From Planococcus sp. MB-3u-03 (GTDB lineage: Bacteria > Bacillota > Bacilli > Bacillales_A > Planococcaceae): DNA of 64,000 nt. The stretch covers positions 3,019,501 to 3,083,500 of the forward strand of contig NZ_CP025135.1 of NCBI RefSeq assembly GCF_002833405.1. The letters are read 5' to 3'. The notes beneath the pieces are model-generated. The model was not told where the DNA came from and did no database searches. It saw nothing but the letters and a program-made list of their open reading frames with translations. The position numbers and the translations under genes are program-made. This document shows, piece by piece, positions 18,329 to 25,352 of this stretch (positions are counted from its first letter, which is position 1; each line of letters begins with the position of its first letter).

Positions 18329-18875
18329 TTTCACTTTTTATTCTTCTATATAAAGTAGCTGAAGAAATTCCCGTAGCTTCCTGTATTTCTTTAACGCTCA
18401 TTCTCTGCGAATGGTAGAGAGCAAGTGCTTGATTCAGCTTTTGATGATTTACTTTAGGACGTCCACCTTTTCTTCCCCTCGCTCGTGCAGCTTTTAGGCC
18501 AGCCATTGTTCGTTCTCGAATAATATCCCTCTCGAATTCTGCTAAAACCGATAGCATTCCAAACATCGCTTTTCCTGCAGCCGTCCCTGTATCGATATTG
18601 TCTTGGATGCTGACGAACTCTACTCCTTTTTCTCGAAGTAGTTCTGCAATTTCAATCAATCGCTTTGTGGATCTTGCTAATCGATCTAATTTATAAACGA
18701 CGAATTTATCACCGGCACGTGACATCTTAATCGCTTGCAATAATTCCGGACGATCATCTTTTGCTCCAGATAATTTTTCCTGAAATATCTCTTCGCAACC
18801 GAATTCTTGTAAAGCATCCAACTGTAAATTCAAAGATTGATCAATTGTACTGACGCGAGCATATCCGATAATCAT
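18312..18875 (-). CDS. Serine recombinase (resolvase/invertase family)
   Basis: 187 aa. Small serine recombinase: MIIGYARVSTIDQSLNLQ with the catalytic Ser of ARVST, YKLDRLARS with catalytic Arg residues, EFERDIIRERTMAGLKAAR (long E helix), then a Hin-type C-terminal HTH (MSVKEIQEATGISSATLYRR). Its recombination site should lie just upstream of the start. That is exactly where the left end of the Tn552-like transposon sits, ~70 bases away. It is distinct from the transposon's own resolvase (20070-20624), with which it shares only family motifs. It may be a relic of a plasmid multimer-resolution system. Confidence 0.9.
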   Translation of the reverse strand: MIIGYARVSTIDQSLNLQLDALQEFGCEEIFQEKLSGAKDDRPELLQAIKMSRAGDKFVVYKLDRLARSTKRLIEIAELLREKGVEFVSIQDNIDTGTAAGKAMFGMLSVLAEFERDIIRERTMAGLKAARARGRKGGRPKVNHQKLNQALALYHSQRMSVKEIQEATGISSATLYRRIKSEKKDSL

Positions 18876-18913
18876 AAAATCCCTCTTTCTCCTTAATTAC
18901 CAGATTAATTATA

Positions 18914-18947
18914 TCAAAAATACCCGTTTAAGATGAATAGTTTTTGA
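18914..18947. promoter_or_regulatory. Possible resolvase subsite (34 bp) abutting the transposon
   Basis: TCAAAAA (18914-18920) and TTTTTGA (18941-18947) form inverted ends of a 34-bp unit between the resolvase gene and the transposon left end. This is the size of a Tn3-type res subsite II. TTTTTGA recurs directly after the transposon right end (25200-25206). Confidence 0.4.
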
Positions 18948-18948
18948 C

Positions 18949-19035
18949 ATGGTTTTTGATAGAGTCTGGAAGGGGATGAAAATCTCCTGTTACTTCTACT
19001 GATATTTTGCGATGATTTTAACCGTTATTTTGCAC
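18949..19035 (+). repeat. Left terminal inverted repeat of the Tn552-like element
   Basis: Reads inward TGGTTTTTGATAGAG ... CTGATATTTTGC ... TGATTTTAA ... CGTTATTTTGC. The repeated ATTTTGC units are probable TniA binding sites. Confidence 0.75.
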
Positions 19036-19047
19036 ATATATAAAATG

Positions 19048-19091
19048 AAAGAAGGCTCAACTGTTACCGCAAGATAATTTGAGCCTTCTTT
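19048..19091. terminator. Terminator of the Nudix gene
   Basis: AAAGAAGGCTCAA (19048-19060) / TTGAGCCTTCTTT (19079-19091) with A/T runs on both sides. It lies after the minus-strand Nudix gene and just inside the transposon end. Confidence 0.75.
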
Positions 19092-19113
19092 CTTTGTATT
19101 ATCGGAGAATATA

Positions 19114-19737
19114 TTAAACCAGTTTGTTAATCTCATTATATAGAATATCAAGCCACTCATTTTGAGGCGAAATAATTTGAGGTAAGTTTTCTAACGGAGA
19201 CCAAAATAGTTTAAAAGTGTGATTGTCTGTCTCTATTTCCCATTCATCAAGGTGACTGTTTGATTGTAGATGATAAAATTGCCTTGATACTTTTGATGCT
19301 ACCTTCGACTGTTCGGTCCAACCAGTTATCTGATAGGTAATGTAATTGGGATCTGGAAATTTATCTCCTTCCTTATAAGTTACTTGTACAAATTCTCCTT
19401 GAGTTCGCTCATATAGAACAGTGATACCTCTTCTTATTTCCGCCCATTGAAAACTAGCGATGTCTGGTCTTGAAAATATTTTTGCTTTATCAAAAGTGAT
19501 ATAACTGCCTTTTAACTTTTTTTCTTGATGCCCAATATTCTTACATGAAATAAAATCGTTAAGACCTGTTTCTTCCCGGGCTTCTCTGATAGCAGCTTGA
19601 TAATAGTCCTCATCTATTTCTACAGTACCTGCAGGTATTTGAATACCTGCATTTGGATGCTGAATTAAAAGAAGTTCTTGCTGATTATCTTTTTCTCTTG
19701 TAATAAAACATGTAACTTTTCCTAATACGTTTTCCAT
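19114..19737 (-). CDS. Nudix hydrolase (transposon cargo)
   Basis: 207 aa from ATG 19737, chosen because GGAGG lies five bases upstream; an upstream TTG in frame would overlap that site. The Nudix box is complete: GTVEIDEDYYQAAIREAREE followed by TGL, matching Gx5Ex7REUxEExGU. It should hydrolyse a nucleoside diphosphate linked to another moiety. The ~120-residue part after the box is longer than in small MutT proteins and is rich in aromatic residues (RQFYHLQSNSHLDEW). The substrate cannot be read from it. It lies at the left of the transposon, opposite in direction to the transposition genes. Confidence 0.85.
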   Translation of the reverse strand: MENVLGKVTCFITREKDNQQELLLIQHPNAGIQIPAGTVEIDEDYYQAAIREAREETGLNDFISCKNIGHQEKKLKGSYITFDKAKIFSRPDIASFQWAEIRRGITVLYERTQGEFVQVTYKEGDKFPDPNYITYQITGWTEQSKVASKVSRQFYHLQSNSHLDEWEIETDNHTFKLFWSPLENLPQIISPQNEWLDILYNEINKLV

Positions 19738-20069
19738 AATAACCTCCAAGGAAATATTTAGTAGACCAATTTGTGAAAAACCTTAAATCCTTATGCTAGT
19801 TGTCAATCTTCTTTAATTGAACTATTACGTTAATATTCATATTAACATAAATATCCAATTAGAATTATTCAGTAATTTACGAGTTATCTTTTGGAGTGGA
19901 CATGTAACAAAACTCGTCCTTTTCTGGACACGGTGCTGGCCGATTTAAAAAGGATCTTTTTTATATGTTTAGTGTAATAAAACTCTGTACATTATTCTAT
20001 GTTCACTAACCATTCAATTTTTATCTTATGGTACAATCAATTCATAGAAAAAGACGAAAGAGTGATTGG
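19738..20069. other. Transposon intergenic region with probable res site
   Basis: 332 AT-rich bases between the Nudix gene and the transposon resolvase. By analogy with the family, the resolution site should be here, just before the resolvase start. I cannot define its subsites. No gene seen. Confidence 0.35.
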
Positions 20070-20624
20070 ATGTTAATTGGATATGCACGAGTTTCAACCG
20101 GATTACAAAATTTGGATTTACAGATGGATGCGTTAACAGCTTACGGCTGCGACAAAACATTTTACGATAAAATGAGTGGAACGAAAAAGCAACGTCCGGG
20201 TTTAGAGGAAGCCATTAACTATGCACGTGAAGGAGATACGATTGTCGTTTGGCGATTGGATCGCTTAGGAAGAAACATGCAGGATTTGATTCAACTTGTA
20301 AATGCCTTAAATGAACGGGGGGTTGCCTTCCACAGTTTGCAGGAAAACTTGACGATGGATAAACGCAATGCAACCGGACAATTGATGTTCCACTTGTTTG
20401 CGGCATTTGCGGAATTCGAACGGAACTTGATTGAGGAACGTTCGGCTGCAGGACGGACAGCTGCCAGAGCAAGAGGGCGTCTTGGTGGACGACCGGAAAA
20501 GTTTGGAACAAAAGACATTGAAATGATGCGTTCTTTGATTCAAAACGGTACACCAATCAAAGATGTGGCTGAAAAATGGAATGTTTCCCGAACCACCATT
20601 TATCGCTATTTGGAAAAACAGTAA
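20070..20624 (+). CDS. Transposon resolvase (serine recombinase)
   Basis: 184 aa from ATG 20070, with AAGAGTG upstream; an in-frame ATG at 20028 adds 14 basic residues with no ribosome site. Standard small serine recombinase: MLIGYARVSTGLQNLDLQ (catalytic Ser), WRLDRLGRNMQDL, EFERNLIEERSAAGRTAAR, and a C-terminal HTH (TPIKDVAEKWNVSRTTIYRYL). It resolves the cointegrates formed when the element transposes. Immediately followed, 19 bases on, by tniA. The order resolvase-tniA-tniB is that of Tn552-like elements. Confidence 0.9.
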   Translation: MLIGYARVSTGLQNLDLQMDALTAYGCDKTFYDKMSGTKKQRPGLEEAINYAREGDTIVVWRLDRLGRNMQDLIQLVNALNERGVAFHSLQENLTMDKRNATGQLMFHLFAAFAEFERNLIEERSAAGRTAARARGRLGGRPEKFGTKDIEMMRSLIQNGTPIKDVAEKWNVSRTTIYRYLEKQ

Positions 20625-20643
20625 ATCGGAAAGGTTGCTGCTT

Positions 20644-22086
20644 ATGCAGAACGTACCACCTCCTTTAACTGGCTCTTCAGAAGAACAACGACAAACAGCC
20701 ATGGCCAAGTATCAAATCATTGCACCCTATCTGCAATCCGAGAAAACACTGACGAGTATTGCAAAAGAAACAGGCATCGCCAAAAGAACGTTGCATTATT
20801 GGGTTCAAGGTTACGACCAGTTCGGATTGAAAGGGTTAATCCGAAAAACGAGAAGCGATTCGGGTTCTCTGCAGGTCAGTCCCGAAATTGTCTCAGCGAT
20901 TGAACGATTGATTTTGAAGTACAGAAGAAGTTCATTGACCTCCATTCATCGAATGATCTGTGTGCAATGCCAGGAAAAAGGCTGGCAACAACCAAGTTAT
21001 TATCAAGTGGACAAAATTTCAAAGTCGCTCTCGGAAAGTTTGAAAGTATTGGCCCATCAAGGTCAAAAAGCATATGAAAACCAGTTTGATCTAATCCACC
21101 GCAGAGAAGCCAGCTACCCCAACGAAATCTGGCAAGCCGACCATACACTTCTCGATATTCTAGTAATGAATGAAAAAGGAAAGCCAGAGCGACCTTGGTT
21201 AACCGTTATTTTAGACGAGTTTAGTCGCGCTGTAGCCGGTTTTTATGTAACTTTCCAAGCACCTTCAGCTATTCAAACGGCACTTACACTGCATCAGGCA
21301 ATCTGGCGTAAACAAAACAAAGACTGGTCCATCTGTGGGATTCCCGAACAATTTTATACGGACCATGGCAGTGACTTTACATCGAATCACTTAGAGCAAG
21401 TAGCAATCGACTTGAAAATATACCTTGTGTTCTCGGCCATTGGAAAACCAAGAGGACGAGGGAAAATCGAGCGCTTCTTTTTAAGCATCAACCAGTTGCT
21501 GTTGCAAGATTTACCGGGTTATTTGGGGAATGGGATTCAAGCGAAATTGCTGACGTTAAATGAGCTTGAAGAAAAAGTCGGCGAGTTCATTGTTTACAAT
21601 TATCATCAGCGTATCCACAGTACAACAAAAAAAGAACCCATTCTTATGTGGAATGCTGATGGATTTTTGCCGAATATGCCTGAGAGCTTAGAAAGCCTTG
21701 ATTTACTTCTGTTGCATGTTGCCAAAGCGAGAAAAGTTCACTCAGACGGGATTCACTTTCAAGCTTTGCGCTTCATCGATCCCAATCTTGCTGCGTATGT
21801 CGGTGAATCGGTTGTGATTCGTTACGATCCACGTGACCTAGCTGAAATCCGAGTCTTTCATGAGGATCGCTATTTATGTACAGCCATCTGTCCGGAAATT
21901 GCTGGTTATACAGTCAACCTAAAAGAAATTGTAGCTGCCCGAAATCAACGGAGACGTATGTTGAAAGGGCAGCTTAAGCCGGAGACCACTGTCATTGAAG
22001 AGATAGTTCAGTCTAAACAAACAGTAGAAGATACTGGAAAACCTGCCCCACTCAAGTCAACCTTGAAGAGGTATTTCAATGAATAA
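20644..22086 (+). CDS. tniA: TniA-type DDE transposase (p480 homologue)
   Basis: 480 aa from ATG 20644, preceded by GGAAAGG. This is the same length as Tn552 p480. N-terminal helix-turn-helix domains (TSIAKETGIAKRTLHYWVQG, then a second at ~75-150) bind the terminal repeats. The central RNase-H-like core carries the DDE triad: Asp in IWQADHTLLD, Asp in FYTDHGSDF, and Glu in GRGKIERFF. A beta-rich Mu-type C-terminal domain follows (DPNLAAYVGESVVIRYDPRD). It joins transposon ends to target DNA together with TniB. Overlaps tniB by eight bases, so the two are translationally coupled. Confidence 0.95.
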   Translation: MQNVPPPLTGSSEEQRQTAMAKYQIIAPYLQSEKTLTSIAKETGIAKRTLHYWVQGYDQFGLKGLIRKTRSDSGSLQVSPEIVSAIERLILKYRRSSLTSIHRMICVQCQEKGWQQPSYYQVDKISKSLSESLKVLAHQGQKAYENQFDLIHRREASYPNEIWQADHTLLDILVMNEKGKPERPWLTVILDEFSRAVAGFYVTFQAPSAIQTALTLHQAIWRKQNKDWSICGIPEQFYTDHGSDFTSNHLEQVAIDLKIYLVFSAIGKPRGRGKIERFFLSINQLLLQDLPGYLGNGIQAKLLTLNELEEKVGEFIVYNYHQRIHSTTKKEPILMWNADGFLPNMPESLESLDLLLLHVAKARKVHSDGIHFQALRFIDPNLAAYVGESVVIRYDPRDLAEIRVFHEDRYLCTAICPEIAGYTVNLKEIVAARNQRRRMLKGQLKPETTVIEEIVQSKQTVEDTGKPAPLKSTLKRYFNE

Positions 22087-22891
22087 TACATCGCTATTTA
22101 TCGAAACGAATGAATATAAGCGCTTTGCTGAATTCTGTGATGCCTGTATCAAATATCGCTACATGGGCGTTTGTTATGGTTTACCTGGGGTGGGAAAGAC
22201 CCTCTCTTCTCGCTATTATGCGCATTGGGATTATTTAGAGAAGCAAATCAGCTATCGGCACAGCGATTCCATTGGCATCCATGCAGATGAAAAAATTTTC
22301 GATTGCCATACGCTTTTTTATACTGCACCTGCAGTCAGTGCTTCTAGAATGACAAGGGAGATTGGTTTAATAGATAGCAAATTAAATATGGTGAAGTCTG
22401 TCTATCAATCTATGGTTACTGAAGAAGAGCCACAATTTACGGTCAATTCATTTGAGGACATTGACTTACTTATAGTAGATGAAATCGATCGTTTAAAATT
22501 GCAAAACTTAGAACAACTTCGGGATATTTACGATCAAAACGACATAGCGATCATATTTATCGGCATGCCAGGCATCGAAAAACGATTGTCCCGTTATCCT
22601 CAACTGTACTCCAGAATTGGATTCGCTCATGAATTTGACCGATTAAGTAAAGATGAAACACACCATTTGTTGACCTATAAATGGCAAGAACTCGGCTTAC
22701 CTATTAAGCTGGAGGACTTCTCAGATTATGAAGCCTTAGCCAGTATAATCAAAATTACAAACGGGAATTTCCGTCTTATTCAACGGCTATTTTCACAAAT
22801 TGAAAGAATCCTTAAAATTAATCAACTTACTTCAATTACAACAGAAGTAGTCGAAGCTGCGCGTGACAGCCTGGTTATCGGTATTAAATAA
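22079..22891 (+). CDS. tniB: TniB-type ATPase of the transposon (p271 homologue)
   Basis: 270 aa, against 271 in Tn552. AAA+ ATPase with Walker A GLPGVGKT (~39-46) and Walker B LLIVDEIDRL (~134-143), plus sensor GMPGIEKRLSRYPQLYSRIG. Proteins of this type, relatives of MuB and TnsC, bind target DNA and activate the DDE transposase, and underlie the choice of target site. ATG start lies inside the end of tniA. A strong terminator starts three bases after the stop, so resolvase-tniA-tniB form one transcription unit. Confidence 0.95.
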   Translation: MNNTSLFIETNEYKRFAEFCDACIKYRYMGVCYGLPGVGKTLSSRYYAHWDYLEKQISYRHSDSIGIHADEKIFDCHTLFYTAPAVSASRMTREIGLIDSKLNMVKSVYQSMVTEEEPQFTVNSFEDIDLLIVDEIDRLKLQNLEQLRDIYDQNDIAIIFIGMPGIEKRLSRYPQLYSRIGFAHEFDRLSKDETHHLLTYKWQELGLPIKLEDFSDYEALASIIKITNGNFRLIQRLFSQIERILKINQLTSITTEVVEAARDSLVIGIK

Positions 22892-22893
22892 CC

Positions 22894-22934
22894 AAAAAAG
22901 CTATCTTCCCATAACAGAGGAAGATAGCTTTTTT
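22894..22934 (+). terminator. Terminator of the transposition operon
   Basis: 16-bp stem AAAAAAGCTATCTTCC / GGAAGATAGCTTTTTT, loop of nine, directly after tniB. Confidence 0.9.
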
Positions 22935-23118
22935 ATACAAAATAACGCGTAAATAAGTTTCAAACAGTCCTTGTAGTGCCAACTACCAGTAGTTTTATAA
23001 TTTTAAAGAAAAATCACTTCATTTAAGTTTTTAAATTATTTCGACTTCACTTACATCTTCAGGTACAATAAAAAGAACATATGTTTCTATATGATGAAAA
23101 TATTAGGAGGAAATTTTA

Positions 23119-24936
23119 TTGAATAACGAAGCTTATTTAGAAAATTGGAATTTAGACAGCATATTTGAAGGTGGCTCCGATTCCCCTGTACTTATTAAAT
23201 TAATCGGACAGACGAAAATCGAAATAAAAGAGGTTGTTCGTAAGGTAGATGCCCTTCAAGTATCAAAAGAACCGCTAGGTGAGAAAATGCTAGGTAGCCT
23301 TTTAGAGGATATGGGAAAAATTCAAACAGCACTGTCACAAATGACGTCATTTGCTGCCTGTTTGCTCGCGGAGCACCCCGATAACAAAAAAGTGGTCTTC
23401 CTCCAAGGGCAGACTTCGGTTGTGAACAACGAATACATAGCTGTTCTGCAGCGTTTCCAGAAATTACTTTCACAACTAGATCAAAAGCTTTGGACTAACC
23501 TGCTGGAAACAGAAAGCTTAAAGGAGTATCGTTTTATCTTAAATGAGTGGCGACAAAAAGCCGATTCAAAACTATCCAATGAAGCTGAAAAGCTGATTTC
23601 TGATTTGATGTATGATGGGTACCATGGGTGGAACGATTTGTATCGTTCTATCCTGAATAATCTCAAAGTATCCATAGATATGAACGGAACCAAGAAGGAA
23701 CTTTCTGTTGGCCAAGCCAATAATTTGCGTTCCCATGTAGACCAACAGGTGCGTGAAGAAGCTTTCAAGGCGTTGGAACAGTTGTGGACAGCGCAGGAAG
23801 ACATCATGGCAAGGATATTAAATCATATAACCGGATTCCGGATACAGGTAGATCAAAAGCGAGGAACCTTAAACTGCTTGGAACAACCGCTAAAAGACAA
23901 CCGAATGAAAGAAGAAACATTACAGACGATGTGGCAAGTTGTCACGAGACACAAGCAATCGTTTGCTAATTACTTAAACCACAAAGCGAAATTGTCCGGG
24001 AATAAAGAAATGCCCTCTTATGATTTCTGGGCACCGTTTAAGGCAAGTAAAACATCAATCCGTTATCCCGAAGCTGTTGATTTTATTCTGCAACAGTTTC
24101 AGCAATTTGGACCCGAATTGGAGAACTTTGCCCGTACGGCATTCGAAAAGGGATGGGTCGAAGCTGAAAGCAGACCTGGGAAATCGGCTATTGCTATTTG
24201 TGCCGGTTTTCCTCTTACGGGTGAATCGAGAGTCTTTTTAACCTATGAAGGGACCATGACAAATCTTTTGACGCTGACGCACGAACTAGGACACGCCTTT
24301 CATAACCATGCCATGAAACCAGTAAATCCACTTAACCGGAAATATGGCATGACAACAGCTGAAACGGCTTCTACTTTTGCTGAAATGATCGTATTGGATG
24401 CAGCAATTGATCAGACAGAAAACACAGAAGAGAAACTCTTTCTTTTGGACGAAAAAATCAAGCGCAGTGCCATGAACTTTATGAATCTTCATGCTCGATT
24501 TCTCTTTGAAGAAAGACTATATGAGGAGCGAAAAAATGGGATGGTAGCTGCAGAACGTTTAAATGAAATGATGCGTGATGCCTTGGCCGAAGGATATGGC
24601 GGTTCCATGAGCCATCTGCCTATCCATACCTGGATTTCAACACCGCATTTCTATATTACCTCTTCTCCGTTCTATAACTTTCCGTATACATTTGGCTATC
24701 TGTTTTCAGTCAGTATTTATGCCAAAGCGAAAGAAGAAGGAAAAGGATTTGAACAGAGCTATTTGTCACTGCTTCGAGATAGCGGAAGTATGACAGTTGA
24801 AGAATTGGCGATGAAACATCTAGGAGAAGATATTACACAAGAGAGTTTTTGGGAAAAAGGAATGGCGCTTTGCGTCAAAGATGTAGAAGAATTCATTAGA
24901 CTTTCTTCGGTTGATCTAGTCAATCAAATCAATTAA
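23119..24936 (+). CDS. M3 family oligoendopeptidase (PepF-like, transposon cargo)
   Basis: 605-aa cytoplasmic zinc metallopeptidase of the M3B/oligoendopeptidase F group, which degrades short peptides. TTG start at 23119 with AGGAGG eight bases upstream. Zinc motif LTHELGHAFHNH, followed by TTAETASTFAEMIVLD with the third zinc ligand Glu. The substrate-binding Tyr/His-rich stretch is at the end (HTWISTPHFYITSSPFYNFP, YTFGYLF). Length and layout are normal for the family. It lies inside the transposon between the transposition operon and the right terminal repeat. This is an unusual passenger: no resistance link is evident, although it might hydrolyse a peptide antibiotic or signal. Confidence 0.9.
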   Translation: MNNEAYLENWNLDSIFEGGSDSPVLIKLIGQTKIEIKEVVRKVDALQVSKEPLGEKMLGSLLEDMGKIQTALSQMTSFAACLLAEHPDNKKVVFLQGQTSVVNNEYIAVLQRFQKLLSQLDQKLWTNLLETESLKEYRFILNEWRQKADSKLSNEAEKLISDLMYDGYHGWNDLYRSILNNLKVSIDMNGTKKELSVGQANNLRSHVDQQVREEAFKALEQLWTAQEDIMARILNHITGFRIQVDQKRGTLNCLEQPLKDNRMKEETLQTMWQVVTRHKQSFANYLNHKAKLSGNKEMPSYDFWAPFKASKTSIRYPEAVDFILQQFQQFGPELENFARTAFEKGWVEAESRPGKSAIAICAGFPLTGESRVFLTYEGTMTNLLTLTHELGHAFHNHAMKPVNPLNRKYGMTTAETASTFAEMIVLDAAIDQTENTEEKLFLLDEKIKRSAMNFMNLHARFLFEERLYEERKNGMVAAERLNEMMRDALAEGYGGSMSHLPIHTWISTPHFYITSSPFYNFPYTFGYLFSVSIYAKAKEEGKGFEQSYLSLLRDSGSMTVEELAMKHLGEDITQESFWEKGMALCVKDVEEFIRLSSVDLVNQIN

Positions 24937-25007
24937 TAGGTACAGAGAATTTAGATAAATTTAGTTTGAGGTCTTGTACAAAGGCATTTATAACTAGTTA
25001 ATGACTA

Positions 25008-25045
25008 GAAGAGGAGAAGCGCTTCCATAGGCTTCTCCTCTTCTT
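25008..25045 (+). terminator. Terminator of the M3 peptidase gene
   Basis: Perfect 14-bp stem AGAAGAGGAGAAGC / GCTTCTCCTCTTCT, followed by TAATTTTTAT. Confidence 0.85.
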
Positions 25046-25106
25046 AATTTTTATCTTTTCTTTTCATAATCAATTTTAATACGTCATGTAATCGACGAAA
25101 TATTAA

Positions 25107-25198
25107 GCGCAAGATAACGCTTAAAATCACTGCAAAATATCAGTGAAAGTTACAAGAAGAAGGTTTTCACCTTCTCCTTATCTCTATCAAAAACCATC
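25107..25198 (-). repeat. Right terminal inverted repeat of the Tn552-like element
   Basis: Read inward on the minus strand: TGGTTTTTGATAGAG ... CTGATATTTTGC ... TGATTTTAA ... CGTTATCTTGCGC. It aligns along its whole length with 18949-19035. Followed outside by TTTTTGA (25200-25206). Confidence 0.75.
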
Positions 25199-25352
25199 GT
25201 TTTTGAAAGGTTCACTTTCTTGAAGCTTTGAACTAAAAATGGAATTCTAACCCGCCATTTAAAGATCAAGTAAGATTATAGGCTGGAGGCTTTGAATGGT
25301 ATAGTATTTCTATCGATAGAAAGTAATGCTCATATATAGGAGTGGATTCTGC

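Larger units (their letters stand above)
18948..25199. mobile_element. Tn552/Tn5053-type transposon with Nudix and M3-peptidase cargo
   Basis: A ~6.25-kb element. The ends at 18949-19035 and 25107-25198 are inverted copies of each other (~75% by eye, sharing TGGTTTTTGATAGAG, CTGATATTTTGC, TGATTTTAA and CGTTAT-TTGC). Inside are the three diagnostic genes: serine resolvase, TniA-type DDE transposase of exactly 480 aa, and TniB-type AAA protein of 270 aa. The equivalents in staphylococcal Tn552 are p480 and p271. Cargo: Nudix hydrolase (left) and oligoendopeptidase-like M3 peptidase (right) in place of the beta-lactamase genes of Tn552. A 7-base TTTTTGA occurs on both sides; exact ends are uncertain by a few bases. 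It sits in the presumed res region of a foreign resolvase gene, as this transposon family is known to prefer. Confidence 0.8.

Noticed and set aside
18914..18965. Hix-like DNA-invertase crossover site (TATCAAAAACCAT-type) near the resolvase gene, with an inverted partner at 25185-25206
   Set aside because: The match extends ~90 bases inward on both sides and coincides with the ends of the tniA/tniB element, so terminal inverted repeats explain it better than an invertible segment.
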